Shown: positions 16,647 through 25,754, numbered from the stretch's first letter. The stretch is DNA of 64,000 bases from Planctomycetota bacterium (GCA_016197205.1 JACPWG010000101.1:17323-81322), one strand, 5' to 3'. Made by a program: numbers and translations. The notes: generated from the letters alone by a model not told the origin.

Positions 16647-17576
16647 ATGAAACTGACCCTCGGCACGCGGGGAAGCGCGCTCGCGCTGGCGCAGGCGCGC
16701 TGGGTGACGGCGGAGTTGCGTCGCCGGCAGCCCGGGCTGGAGGTCGCCGAGGAGATCCTCCACACGCGCGGAGACAAGGTGCTCGATGTCCCGCTCTCGC
16801 AGGTCGGCGGGAAGGGGCTCTTCACGAAGGAGCTGGACTCGGCGATCCTGGACCGCCGGATCGACTTCGCGGTCCACAGCCTCAAGGACCTCCCGACCGA
16901 CATCGCCCCGGGACTCGTCGTCGCCGCGATCCCCGTGCGCGAGGACCCGCGTGACGTCGCCGTGGTGCGCGGCGGCGAACGGCTCGACGCGCTCCCGCGG
17001 GGGGCGCGGGTCGGCACGAGCAGCCTGCGCCGGCAGGCCCAGCTTCGTGCGGCCTGGCCCGCGCTCGTTTGCGCGGACGTCCGCGGCAACGTGGACACGC
17101 GGCTCCGAAAGCTCGACGCCGGAGAGTACGACGCGCTCCTTCTGGCGCACGCCGGCCTGCGCAGGCTGGGGCTCGCGGGACGCGTCACCGAGGTGCTCGC
17201 GCCGGAACGCATGCTGCCCGCGACCGGGCAAGGGTGCCTGGCGATCGTCGCGTGCGCGGACGCGGAGGCCATCCTGGAGCGCCTCCGCTCCCTGCACGAC
17301 GAGGCGACCGCGCGCTGCGCGCGGGCGGAGCGCGCGCTGCTCGCCCGTCTCGAGGGCGGGTGCCAGATCCCGGCCGGCGCCCTCGCCGAGCCCCAGGGGG
17401 AGGGCCGCTTGCGCCTGCGGGCGGTCGTCGCCTCGCTCGATGGCGCGCGCGTCCTGCGCGCGGAGGCGGCCGGCCCCGACGCGGATCCGGACAGCCTCGC
17501 GCAGGTCGTTTACACCGCCCTCGAGCGCCAGGGCGCCACGGACCTCGTGCGGGAGCTGAGGGCCGCGACCCACTGA
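16647..17576 (+). CDS. hemC: Porphobilinogen deaminase (hydroxymethylbilane synthase)
   Basis: 309 residues, usual length. LTLGTRGSALALAQARWV, the DxxFTKEL and DFAVHSLKDLP motifs and GTSSLRRQAQL are all present, and the dipyrromethane-cofactor cysteine sits in EGGCQIPAGA. The enzyme polymerises four porphobilinogens into hydroxymethylbilane in the cytosol. It follows the hemA/zinc-ribbon pair but across a 463-bp gap, so it may have its own promoter. Confidence 0.95.
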   Translation: MKLTLGTRGSALALAQARWVTAELRRRQPGLEVAEEILHTRGDKVLDVPLSQVGGKGLFTKELDSAILDRRIDFAVHSLKDLPTDIAPGLVVAAIPVREDPRDVAVVRGGERLDALPRGARVGTSSLRRQAQLRAAWPALVCADVRGNVDTRLRKLDAGEYDALLLAHAGLRRLGLAGRVTEVLAPERMLPATGQGCLAIVACADAEAILERLRSLHDEATARCARAERALLARLEGGCQIPAGALAEPQGEGRLRLRAVVASLDGARVLRAEAAGPDADPDSLAQVVYTALERQGATDLVRELRAATH

Positions 17577-17774
17577 ACTTCGGAGACGTGGGGACTTCCG
17601 ACCTCCGCCTTGCCCACCTCGCCCAGACCCTACGGAGTGACGATGACGATCGCAGCGCGACTAAACCCCGGCGCTACCCGGCCCCCCGCCGGCGAAGCCC
17701 CCAGCCGTGGGTTGAGCACGTTTTTTTTGTCCCACCGGCGCGCCGGCACGCAGCGCGTTCACTCCACGAAAGGT

Positions 17775-17807
17775 CCTCCGCGTCTCCGCGTCTCTGTGGT
17801 TCGTAAA
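17775..17807 (+). repeat. Dispersed CTCCGCGTCTCTGTGGTTCGTAAA-type repeat
   Basis: Second copy of the family found at 16389-16417, in opposite orientation. The likely GTG start of the downstream peptidase (17796) lies inside it. Confidence 0.65.
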
Positions 17808-19847
17808 CCCGTCCTCCCTCCTCCGCGCGTTCGTCGTGTCGACGCCCTCACGGTTTCCCGGCCTCCTGTCCTTCGACTCCTCGCACTCCCCCTCGCCCTT
17901 TCCCTCTCACTCCTGCTCCTCCTCGCGCCCCCGGCCCTCGCCGACCGCGCCCTCAACGAAACCCTCCGTGCGATGATCCAGGCCGCCCACACCTACGACC
18001 TCCTCCACTACGACGTCCACGTTTCCCTCGACCCGGCCGAACGCCAGGGAACCGTGCGCACCGACCTCAAGCTCAAGGGCACCCGCAGCCCCGCGCCGAC
18101 ATCCCTCCAGTTTGTCCTCCACCGCGCCATGCGGCTCGCGGCCGTCTCCGAAGGCGGACGCGCCCTCACTTACCGCTCCGCCGCGCCACTCCGCGACTAT
18201 CCCGGCGCGCTCGTGACCGTCTTCCTCGATCGGCCCCTGACCGAAGGGGAGGAACGCACGATTACGTTCGAGACGCGGTTCTCGTCCAAGGCGAACGAGC
18301 CGCGCCTCGCGCACGCCGCCTACGTCGGCCCGGCCGAGGCCTTCACCGACCTCGGGAGCGCATGGGTCCCCGGCATGCCGTACGACACCTTCGGCTTCGA
18401 TCTCCGCATCGAGTGCCCGCGCTGGATGACCGTGGTCGGGAACGGCCCGCTCGCCTCCTGCGAGCCGCGCGAGGCGGACCGGCAGGAGTTCCATTTCCGC
18501 TCGAACACGCGGATGTGGATCATCAACTTCGTGGCCGGCCGCTACGCCCGCACCGTCCGCCAGGTCGAAGGCGCGACGCTCGAGGTCCTCGTCGCGGAAG
18601 GTGAAAAGTTGCCGGTGGAGACGATGCTGGACGACCTGCAGCGGGCATTTTCTTTTTGCGTGCGCGAATTCGGTCCGCCGGGGATCGACCGCTTCACCCT
18701 GATCCAGGCACCGGAGTCCTACGACGCGGCGAGCTACAACGGCTACTGCTACGCCTTTCTGCGCCGCGCGTATTTTCCCTTCCTCGGGAAGTCCATGGAC
18801 GAGGGGGGCGCGGCCTGGTACGGCCCGCTCTGCCACGAGGTGGCGCACACGTGGTGGGGCTACCGGGCGATGTCCGACATCCTCGGCAACGGCGGCAACT
18901 GGCTGCGGGAGGGGCTCGCGGAGACGACGAGCGGGCTTGCGCTCGAGGAGCGATTCGGTCCCGACTTCGCCGACTTCGCATTTCGGCGACGGCTCCATTC
19001 CGGCTTCCTCGACGACCTACGCTCGCTCCAAGGCGCGGAGCCGAGTCTCGTGGACGTCTCGTATCTGTCGCCCCAGGACCTGTCCTACGAGAAGGGCGCG
19101 TACGCGTTTTTGATGCTGCGGGACCGGATCGGGCCGGAGGGCTTTCGCGAGGTGCTGCGTCGCTACCTGGACGAGGCGAGCCGGCGGTTCGCGAACTATC
19201 GGGACTTCCAGGACATCGCCGAAGAGGTACACGGGCATTCCCTGAAGGACATCGTGCGTCCGTGGGTCGTGGGGACCCGGCATGCGGACCTCGCGGTCGT
19301 CTCGGCGGAGACGCGGCCCCGCGACGGACAATTCGAAAGCGACATCGTCGTGTCGAACCTCGCGCCCAACGCGTTCCCGGTCGCCGCCGAGCTCTCCGTG
19401 GCCTGCGCGACCGGGAGCCCCATCGTGGAGCAGGTGCTCTGTGGGCCGGAGCCGCACACCGTGAAAGTCGTGACGGACGGGACGCCAACCCGGATCGAGC
19501 TGGACCCGCGCTGGCGCGTCCTGGACGTGGACCGGTCGAACAACTCGAGCCCGCGCGGCGCCGACGGCGGGATGGTCACGCACTTCGTCCCCGGCTATCT
19601 GAAGCGCGGCGACGCACCGGCAGGCCAACGCAAAAACGGGATCCTGGTCTCGTGGCTGCGCGAGGGGAGTCCGCTTTTCCGCGTCGGGTTGCGGGCCGGG
19701 GACGTCGTCGTCGACATTGCGGGTGCGGACATCGTCGGGCCGGACCATTTGGGTCGCGCGCTTTTCCCGCAGCGGGCCGGGGACGAAGTCCGCTTGAAGG
19801 TCGCGCGCGGCGGGCGACTGGTCGACGTTCAGGGACGGCTCGAATGA
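17796..19847 (+). CDS. M1-family-like zinc metallopeptidase with C-terminal PDZ domain, secreted
   Basis: About 683 residues. A signal peptide with a long Leu run (LALPLALSLSLLLLLAPPALA) precedes an N-terminal beta-domain. The catalytic domain has HEVAHTWWGY (HEXXH) and the downstream glutamate in WLREGLAETTSG. The exopeptidase GAMEN motif is replaced by SYNGYCYA. A C-terminal PDZ domain (GILVSWLREGSPLFRVGLRAGDVVVDIAG) probably recognises substrate tails. It acts outside the cytoplasm. The start is uncertain: GTG 17796 is the closest usable codon before the signal peptide and lies in a dispersed repeat; the open frame extends to 17610. Confidence 0.82.
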   Translation: MVRKPVLPPPRVRRVDALTVSRPPVLRLLALPLALSLSLLLLLAPPALADRALNETLRAMIQAAHTYDLLHYDVHVSLDPAERQGTVRTDLKLKGTRSPAPTSLQFVLHRAMRLAAVSEGGRALTYRSAAPLRDYPGALVTVFLDRPLTEGEERTITFETRFSSKANEPRLAHAAYVGPAEAFTDLGSAWVPGMPYDTFGFDLRIECPRWMTVVGNGPLASCEPREADRQEFHFRSNTRMWIINFVAGRYARTVRQVEGATLEVLVAEGEKLPVETMLDDLQRAFSFCVREFGPPGIDRFTLIQAPESYDAASYNGYCYAFLRRAYFPFLGKSMDEGGAAWYGPLCHEVAHTWWGYRAMSDILGNGGNWLREGLAETTSGLALEERFGPDFADFAFRRRLHSGFLDDLRSLQGAEPSLVDVSYLSPQDLSYEKGAYAFLMLRDRIGPEGFREVLRRYLDEASRRFANYRDFQDIAEEVHGHSLKDIVRPWVVGTRHADLAVVSAETRPRDGQFESDIVVSNLAPNAFPVAAELSVACATGSPIVEQVLCGPEPHTVKVVTDGTPTRIELDPRWRVLDVDRSNNSSPRGADGGMVTHFVPGYLKRGDAPAGQRKNGILVSWLREGSPLFRVGLRAGDVVVDIAGADIVGPDHLGRALFPQRAGDEVRLKVARGGRLVDVQGRLE

Positions 19848-19857
19848 CGAGGGCGAG

Positions 19858-20508
19858 ATGAATCTGACGGCACAAGATTGGCGAATGATCGGCGGGGGCT
19901 TCCTCGTCCTCGTAGTTTCCGAGGTCCTGCACGAGATGCTGAAGTCGCGCGTCGCGGACAAGCTGGGCGACCCGACCCCGCGCGCCGCGGGTCAGGTGAC
20001 GTGGAACCCGATGGTCTTCATCGATCCGATCGGCACGCTCCTCATGCCCGCGATCGTGCTGATCGGCACCAAGGGCCAGATCATCCTCGGCGGCGCGCGG
20101 CCGACGCGCATCCAGGAGGAGCGGATGCGCTTCCCAAGGCTGGGGGGCCTCCTCGTCCACGGCGTCGGCCCGCTTGCCAACCTCGGCATCGCGATTTTCT
20201 GCGCCTTGCTCTACAAGGCCCTTCTTCGGTACGCTGAATTGCCGGAGCGCAGCTTCCCCGCGGTGCTCCTCGTCCAGGGTGTCGCCCTCAACTGCCTGCT
20301 CGTGGTGTGGCATTACCTCCCGGTCCCGGGTTCGAACGGCGGGAACATGATCCGTGCGCTCCTCCCGCCGGCGGGCAAGGCGTTCATGGACCGCCTCCAG
20401 TCTTTCGTCTTTCCGGCCTTTCTCCTCGTGATCGTGCTTCAGCCCCGATGGCTCAATGGCCTCTTCGGCCTGATGAGCGACCTCCGGTACTGGGTCCGCG
20501 GTTTGTGA
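19858..20508 (+). CDS. Catalytically dead site-2-protease (M50) homologue
   Basis: 216 residues, hydrophobic, about five to six membrane segments. It aligns along its length with the M50 protease encoded immediately downstream (VADKLGDPTPRAAGQVTWNP vs VADRLGDPTARNLGRLTLDP; shared ID-PxxTxLMP). The metal motif is HEMLK (His25, Glu26, second His lost) and the C-terminal LDG aspartate region is replaced by PGSNGGN. Metal coordination and proteolysis are therefore not expected. It may serve as a regulatory or structural partner of its active neighbour, like other pseudoproteases. The pairing is a direct observation; the role is inference. Confidence 0.8.
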   Translation: MNLTAQDWRMIGGGFLVLVVSEVLHEMLKSRVADKLGDPTPRAAGQVTWNPMVFIDPIGTLLMPAIVLIGTKGQIILGGARPTRIQEERMRFPRLGGLLVHGVGPLANLGIAIFCALLYKALLRYAELPERSFPAVLLVQGVALNCLLVVWHYLPVPGSNGGNMIRALLPPAGKAFMDRLQSFVFPAFLLVIVLQPRWLNGLFGLMSDLRYWVRGL

Positions 20509-20515
20509 GCCCCTC

Positions 20516-21136
20516 ATGGCCGAAGGAATCGTCCTTTTCCTGGTAACCGTGCTCTCGCTGACCGTGCACGAATTCTGCCACGGCTGGGTCGCGGACCGTC
20601 TCGGCGACCCGACGGCGAGGAACCTGGGGCGGCTCACGCTCGACCCGCGCGCGCACATCGACCCGTTCATGACCATCCTCATGCCTCTCTTCCTGCTGTA
20701 CGCCACGGGTGGCCGTTTCACGTTCGGGGGCGCGAAGCCGGTGCCGGTAAACCCACGAAACTTCCGAAATCCGAGCTTCGGCTTCCTGCTGGTATCGATC
20801 GCGGGACCGATGGGGAACTTTTTTTTGGCAGGCATCGCGGCCGCCCTGGTTCGCGGGCTTCTGGCGACCGGCGACCTGCCCGAGGCGCGCACGATCGAGC
20901 TGGCGTGCAGCGTGATCGTCACCAATCTCTTCCTGGGTCTCTTCAACCTGATGATCCCGATTCCGCCGTTGGACGGCAGCCGCGTCCTCCGGCATTTCCT
21001 GCCCTCCTCGGGCCAGGAACTCATGGACCGCCTGGAGCCGCAGGGGATGCCCCTTGTCCTGCTGCTCTGCTACCTCGGGCTGGACCGGGTCATCCACCCC
21101 GTGCTGCTCGCGCTTTTCCGGTTCCTCGTGAATTGA
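20516..21136 (+). CDS. Site-2-protease family (M50) intramembrane zinc metallopeptidase
   Basis: 206 residues, several membrane helices. The zinc motif HEFCH is at residues 18-22 in the first helix, and the third ligand is in PIPPLDGSRVL. The family is the short single-unit form (YwhC/Rv1-type) without a PDZ domain. It lies seven bases after the inactive paralogue and 10 bases before scpA. The substrate is not evident; such proteins cut within membranes, often to release regulators. Confidence 0.88.
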   Translation: MAEGIVLFLVTVLSLTVHEFCHGWVADRLGDPTARNLGRLTLDPRAHIDPFMTILMPLFLLYATGGRFTFGGAKPVPVNPRNFRNPSFGFLLVSIAGPMGNFFLAGIAAALVRGLLATGDLPEARTIELACSVIVTNLFLGLFNLMIPIPPLDGSRVLRHFLPSSGQELMDRLEPQGMPLVLLLCYLGLDRVIHPVLLALFRFLVN

Positions 21137-21146
21137 GCCGAACCCC

Positions 21147-22103
21147 ATGGCCGACATCGCCGAATACAAGCTCCAGATCGAGAACTTCTACGGACCGCTC
21201 GACCTCCTCTTGCACCTTGTGCGCGAGGAGGAGGTCCCGATCCTCGAGATCCCGATCGCGCGGATCGCGGAGCAGTACATCGGCTATCTGGAGCTGATGC
21301 GGAAGCTGGACATCAACCTGGCGGGCGAGTTCCTCGTGATGGCCGCCACGCTGATGGTGATCAAGGCGCGCACGCTCGTCCCGGCCGAGGCGCTCGAGGA
21401 AGAGGAGGAGGACGACCCGCGACTCGAGCTCGTGCGGCGGCTGCTCGAGTACAAGCGGTTCAAGGACCGGGCGCGCGAGCTGGCGCGGCTCTACGACGAC
21501 CAGTCGCGCCGCTGCCCGCGACCGTACCTTCCGGAGCCCGAGAAGGAGGCCCCGGCCGAGGGGAGCGAGGCGGGGGGTGCCGAAGAGTCGCCGCCGGCGC
21601 CGCTAGAGATCTGGGACCTCGTCCGGAACTACGCGAAGATCACGAAGGAGACGAACCTCGCCGTCCCGACGGAGATCCTGTTCGACGTGATCCCCATCGA
21701 GGAGATCATGGCGCAGCTCCTGCGTTTCCTGGAGGAGCGGAAGACCGTCCTCTTCTCGGAGGTCCTGGGCGAGAACCCGAAGCGGGCGAAGGTAGTGGGG
21801 AATTTCCTGGCGTTACTGGAGCTGACGAAGCAGCAGCAGATCGCGACCGAGCAGGAACGGGATTTTTCGGACATCCGGATCCGCCGACTGGAGCCGCCGC
21901 CGGCGAATGCCGAGGAAGCGGGCGCCGGGAGTGCCGCGGCAGGGGAGGCGGGAGCTGCCGACGCCGCGTGCGCGAAAACCGAGGGCGCGCCGGCTGCCAC
22001 GGAAGGCACGCCGTCCGCAGCCGAACCGACCCCCGCAGCCGAACCGACCACCGGCGACGCCGCGGTCCCAGGCGCCCAGAGCGACCCCCCGCCCGGCCCG
22101 TAG
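21147..22103 (+). CDS. scpA: Segregation and condensation protein A (condensin kleisin)
   Basis: 318 residues. The N-terminal kleisin domain (YKLQIENFYGPLDLLLHLVREEEVPILEIPI) binds the SMC neck, and the C-terminal winged-helix part (LLRFLEERKTVLFSEVL, FLALLELTKQQQI) binds the SMC head. The central acidic segment and a roughly 60-residue Ala/Pro/Glu tail lengthen it beyond the usual 240-270. ScpB normally follows scpA but is not in the window. Confidence 0.92.
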   Translation: MADIAEYKLQIENFYGPLDLLLHLVREEEVPILEIPIARIAEQYIGYLELMRKLDINLAGEFLVMAATLMVIKARTLVPAEALEEEEEDDPRLELVRRLLEYKRFKDRARELARLYDDQSRRCPRPYLPEPEKEAPAEGSEAGGAEESPPAPLEIWDLVRNYAKITKETNLAVPTEILFDVIPIEEIMAQLLRFLEERKTVLFSEVLGENPKRAKVVGNFLALLELTKQQQIATEQERDFSDIRIRRLEPPPANAEEAGAGSAAAGEAGAADAACAKTEGAPAATEGTPSAAEPTPAAEPTTGDAAVPGAQSDPPPGP

Positions 22104-22143
22104 GGTTCGGGACCGACAAGACCTCGACCCGACAACCGACTCA

Positions 22144-22196
22144 CGAGTGCCGCTCGGCCCTTGTGGTGCAGGGCTTCCGCCCTGCACCGGCACTCG
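22144..22196. repeat. Dispersed palindrome GTGCAGGGCTTCCGCCCTGCAC, copy 2, with outer arms
   Basis: The 24-bp core palindrome (22165-22188) is enclosed by a second pair of arms (CGAGTGCCG ... CGGCACTCG), giving a long hairpin just after scpA. The core is identical in 22 bp to the copy at 11494-11515. Confidence 0.7.
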
Positions 22197-22253
22197 CGCG
22201 GACCCTCGAGAGATGACACCCCCCGCCAAAGTCCGAGCACGAGGAGAAACCTC

Positions 22254-23213
22254 ATGGCCAATCCGCAGGAGATCGTCGCCGAAGCCGGCAAACGGCTCGG
22301 TTTTCCGCCGCGTTCGAGCCCGGAGGTCGTCTTCGGTGAGAAGTCGGGCTGCCTCGTCCAACTCGCCGTCGGGAAAAAGGGGGACAACGACGCCTACCTC
22401 GTGACTACCGTACGGTTCGCCTTCCCCGGAACGGGGAGCACCGACTCCCTCGCAGCCGCCCTCGACCGGAACCCCGCCCTGGCCGCCCAGGGGATCAAGT
22501 CGAAGTCCCTGTCGGTGAAAGAAGGGCTGCTGGTCTACAAGAGGGCACGGGGATTCTTCCTGTCCTGGCCGAGCGCGGAGGACACGGCGCGCGACATCGA
22601 GGCGGTGCTTGCGGCGATCCGGGCCGCCGTGTCCGCGCTTCCGACGAAGTGCCGACTGTGCGGCGGGTCGACGCCGGGGGAGCCGGTGCTGCTCGACGGC
22701 ATCGTGGACCGGGTGTGCGCCGGCTGCTTGGGAAAGATCGAGAAGGAGGTCGAGCGGGAGCGGTCGGAATACGAGACGCGGCCCACGAACCTGCCGGCGG
22801 CGATCGCGGTGGCGGCGGTCCTCGGGGTCATCGGCGCGGTCGGGTGGGCGGCGATTACCGTGGCCACGAACACGATGTTCTGGCTGGTCGCGATCGGCAT
22901 CGGCGTGCTGGTCGGCTTCGGCACCGCAAAGGCCGCTGGGAAGGGAGGCTTGCCGGTGCAGGCGCTGGGCGCGTGCTTCACCCTCCTCTCCGTCCTTCTC
23001 GGCCAGGTCCTCATCCTGGCGTGGCACGTGCACGCGAACGCCCTGCGCGGGGGCGAAGCGGTGAACTGGGGGAAGTTCGCCATCGAGCTGCCACGGCTCC
23101 TCGTAGCCACGGGCAAGGACACCCTCTTCGCCCTCGGGGGCGGTCTCTTCGGCGCGTTCTCGGCGGCCGGCCGGGCGGCGAAGCAGGAGGCAAAGCCGCG
23201 GGTCGAGCGGTAG
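22254..23213 (+). CDS. Membrane protein with central CxxC...CxxC motif, unknown function
   Basis: 319 residues from an ATG with a GAGGAG site. The N-terminal half is soluble (VAEAGKRLGFPP, GCLVQLAVGKKGDNDAYLVTTVRF); residues about 128-160 carry a zinc-ribbon-like motif (CRLCGGSTPG...VCAGCLGKI). Four or so membrane helices follow (AIAVAAVLGVIGAVGWAAI, MFWLVAIGIGVLVGFG, LGACFTLLSVLLGQVLILAW). I do not recognise the family. Confidence 0.7.
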   Translation: MANPQEIVAEAGKRLGFPPRSSPEVVFGEKSGCLVQLAVGKKGDNDAYLVTTVRFAFPGTGSTDSLAAALDRNPALAAQGIKSKSLSVKEGLLVYKRARGFFLSWPSAEDTARDIEAVLAAIRAAVSALPTKCRLCGGSTPGEPVLLDGIVDRVCAGCLGKIEKEVERERSEYETRPTNLPAAIAVAAVLGVIGAVGWAAITVATNTMFWLVAIGIGVLVGFGTAKAAGKGGLPVQALGACFTLLSVLLGQVLILAWHVHANALRGGEAVNWGKFAIELPRLLVATGKDTLFALGGGLFGAFSAAGRAAKQEAKPRVER

Positions 23214-23236
23214 GCGGGGAGTTCATGCCCCCCGCC
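23213..23236. terminator. Weak hairpin between convergent genes
   Basis: GGCGGGG and CCCCGCC (7-bp stem) span the gap between convergent genes. There is no U-tract on either strand, so a terminator role is only possible. Confidence 0.25.
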
Positions 23237-23239
23237 CCC

Positions 23240-24397
23240 TCACTGCTTCCGGAAGCGCCGCCGCCGCGACAGGTATTTGCTGCTCATGCTCCCCGGCACG
23301 CGGAAGCCGCGTGTGCTCGGGGCCGGGCCAGGCGGCTGGGGGCGTCGGTCGAAACCCTCGGGCTTCCCGCCGGCCAGGACGGCCTGCAGGTCCGCGACGA
23401 GGGCGGCCGGCGTCGGGTGACGGAGCGCGCGGTCTTTCGACATCATCCGCGCGACCACGAAGTCCAGTTCCGCGCTGACCGTGGGCTGGATGGCGCGGGG
23501 CGGCGGAGGCGCCTCGGTCAGATGCTTCGAGATCACCTCCATCGCGTTCTCGAGCGGGAAGGGGACTTGCCCCGTCAGCATGTGGTAGAGCGTTCCGCCA
23601 AGCGAATAGATGTCGGTGCGGATGTCGACGTTCGCCTCTCCCCGCGCCTGCTCCGGCGAGATGTAGTTCGGCGTCCCCATCGACGCGCCCGGATCGGTCG
23701 CGTCGGCCGTCGGCCGGTCCAGGAGCTTCGCGAGGCCCAGGTCGCAGAGCTTGGCCACGCCCGCCCGCGTCACGAGGATGTTGTCCGGCTTCACGTCGCG
23801 GTGAATCATCCCGTGCTCCTGCGCGTGCTCGAGCGCGCGCGCGATCTGGAGGACGATGTGCGCGGCGCGCTTCTCTTCCATCGCGCCGCCGCGCTCGAGA
23901 TGCGTGCCCACGTTGTACCCGTCCAGGTACTCCATCACGAAATAGTGCACGCCGTTCGATTCGCCGACGTCGATCCCCTGGACGATGTTGGGGTGGTTCA
24001 GGCGGGCGACGGCGCGCGCCTCCCGGAAAAACCGCTCGACGAATTTCCGGTTCTGCGCGAGCGCCGGCCGGAGGACCTTGAGCGCCACGGGCCGATCCAT
24101 GCTGCACTGGATGGCCTTGTAGACCGCGCCCATGGAGCCGTGGCCGATCTTGTGGAGGAGGCGATAGCCGGCGATCTGGGTGTGGCCGCCCTTGAGGCCC
24201 TGGACGCGGAAGATCTGCTTGATGTCGTCTTCGGTGAGGACCCTTCGCTCGACGAGGATCTCGCCCAGCTTGCGGGTGGCGCCGCCGAGCGCCTTCGCGC
24301 GGGCCTGGAGCTTGACGGCCTCGGCGATCTGGTCGGAGGTGGCGAGTCCGAGCCGGATCGCGATCGCGCCGAAGGAAACGTCTTCGCGGTTCTCCAT
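23240..24397 (-). CDS. Ser/Thr protein kinase with N-terminal MshEN-like helical domain
   Basis: 385 residues, ATG with an AGGAGAGAGG site. Residues 1-70 (FGAIAIRLGLATSDQIAEAVKLQ, KLGEILVERRVLTEDDIKQIF) resemble the MshEN/T2SS-ATPase N-domain, a module that in secretion ATPases can bind c-di-GMP. The kinase domain follows: GHGSMGAV, VALKVL, HRDVKPDN, DLG in place of DFG, and SPEQ. It has no membrane segment. The basic C-terminal tail (SKYLSRRRRFRKQ) is short. A related helical module is fused to the ExbB at 6305-7051. Ligand control of the kinase through the N-domain is inference. Confidence 0.85.
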   Translation of the reverse strand: MENREDVSFGAIAIRLGLATSDQIAEAVKLQARAKALGGATRKLGEILVERRVLTEDDIKQIFRVQGLKGGHTQIAGYRLLHKIGHGSMGAVYKAIQCSMDRPVALKVLRPALAQNRKFVERFFREARAVARLNHPNIVQGIDVGESNGVHYFVMEYLDGYNVGTHLERGGAMEEKRAAHIVLQIARALEHAQEHGMIHRDVKPDNILVTRAGVAKLCDLGLAKLLDRPTADATDPGASMGTPNYISPEQARGEANVDIRTDIYSLGGTLYHMLTGQVPFPLENAMEVISKHLTEAPPPPRAIQPTVSAELDFVVARMMSKDRALRHPTPAALVADLQAVLAGGKPEGFDRRPQPPGPAPSTRGFRVPGSMSSKYLSRRRRFRKQ

Positions 24398-24525
24398 TCG
24401 TGGCCTCTCTCCTCGGTCCACCTCCCTCCTACGAGCCTTCCCTCGATCATGGTAGCAAGGGAGGGGCGCGCGGTCAAGCCGATCGCCCCGGGTTTCGCGC
24501 GCCGCCGTCGGCGAGGGCCGAATCC

Positions 24526-24555
24526 TTGACCAGTCGCGCCCGGCCCCGGTAGACT
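24526..24555 (+). promoter_or_regulatory. Sigma-70 promoter candidate for the aldo/keto reductase
   Basis: TTGACC, 18-bp spacer, TAGACT, with about 92 bp of leader before the ATG. Confidence 0.55.
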
Positions 24556-24647
24556 GGCCCTACCGCGACGCCGGGCACCCGCCCCGGGAGGCGAGCCACG
24601 CGCAGGAACGGCTGGTCGCGGACAGGAGCATTTTCGAGGCGAAAGCG

Positions 24648-25754
24648 ATGGGAGCATGCGCGACCGAGGCGGGCACCGAGGGCTATAAGGAGCGACACCG
24701 GGGGAAGGTGCCCGCGGAACACTTCCGGTCCAGCCGGGACCTTTGGATGTCCTCGATCGGGCTCGGCAGCTACCTCGGCGACATCGACGAGGAGACCGAC
24801 GAGCGGCTGCGCGCAGCCGTGTTCCGCTGCGTGGAGGCCGGCGTGAACGTCCTCGACACCGCCATCAGCTATCGCATCCAGCGGGCCGAGCGCACGATCG
24901 GACGCGCGATCGTGGAACTCCTCGCCGCCGGCAAGGTGACGCGCGAAGAGCTGATCGTTTGTTCCAAGGCCGGCTACCTCACCTATGAAGCGGAGATCCC
25001 GCGCAACGGGCCCGCGTATTTCCAGACCGCGTACTACGGGCCGGGGATCCTGCGGCCGGAACAGGTCGTGGGCGGCATCCACTCCCTCGCGCCCCGCTTC
25101 CTCGAGGACCAGCTCGAGCGCAGCCGGAAAAACCTCTGCGTGGAGACGATCGACTTCTATTTTCTCCACAACCCGGAAACGCAGCTCCGCGAGATCGACA
25201 TGGCGACCTTCCTGTCGAGACTGGAGGCGGCGTTCCAATGCCTCGAGCAGGCCGCGCGTGACGGCAAGATCCAGTGGTACGGCACCGCGGGCTGGGACGC
25301 CTTCCGCAAGCCCGTGAATCAGCCCGGCTACCTCTCCCTGACGCAGGTCCTCGGCATGGCGCGCAGGGTCGGCGGCGACCAGCACCACTTCCGGGCCGTG
25401 CAGGTCCCGCTCAGCCTGATGATGCCGGAGGCGTTCGCGGTGGCGAATCAGATCGTCGAGGGGGACTCGCTCACGCTCGTGGACGCGGCGAAGGAGCTGG
25501 GGCTCACGCTCATGGCGGCCAGCTCCCTGGGCCAGGGGGAACTTGGGGGGCCGGAGGCCGAGAAGCTGATGAAACCGAAGATTCCCGGCCTCGACACCCA
25601 CGCGCAGAAGTCGCTGCAGTTCGTGCGTTCGATTCCCGGCGTGTCGACGGCGCTCGTGGGGCTGAAGCTCCGGCGGCACGTGGACGAGACGCTCGCGCTG
25701 GTGGCGAAGCCGCCGATGCACGCGGCGGAGCTGCGGAAGTACTACAAGTTCTGA
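24648..25754 (+). CDS. Aldo/keto reductase family oxidoreductase
   Basis: 368 residues, a (beta/alpha)8-type AKR. The catalytic tetrad can be placed: Asp and Tyr in NVLDTAISYRI, Lys in VCSKAGYL, His in FYFLHNPE. The C-terminal GVSTALVGLKLRRHVDE is the cofactor-side loop common to the family. It is longer than usual because of an insertion (EIPRNGPAYFQTAYYGPGILRPEQ). The substrate is unknown. It has its own promoter and stands alone between a kinase and a zinc alcohol dehydrogenase. Confidence 0.85.
   Translation: MGACATEAGTEGYKERHRGKVPAEHFRSSRDLWMSSIGLGSYLGDIDEETDERLRAAVFRCVEAGVNVLDTAISYRIQRAERTIGRAIVELLAAGKVTREELIVCSKAGYLTYEAEIPRNGPAYFQTAYYGPGILRPEQVVGGIHSLAPRFLEDQLERSRKNLCVETIDFYFLHNPETQLREIDMATFLSRLEAAFQCLEQAARDGKIQWYGTAGWDAFRKPVNQPGYLSLTQVLGMARRVGGDQHHFRAVQVPLSLMMPEAFAVANQIVEGDSLTLVDAAKELGLTLMAASSLGQGELGGPEAEKLMKPKIPGLDTHAQKSLQFVRSIPGVSTALVGLKLRRHVDETLALVAKPPMHAAELRKYYKF

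Noticed and set aside
20330..20345. tRNA T-loop-like GGTTCGAA
   Set aside because: It is inside the M50-like coding sequence without cloverleaf arms. No tRNA was found in the window.
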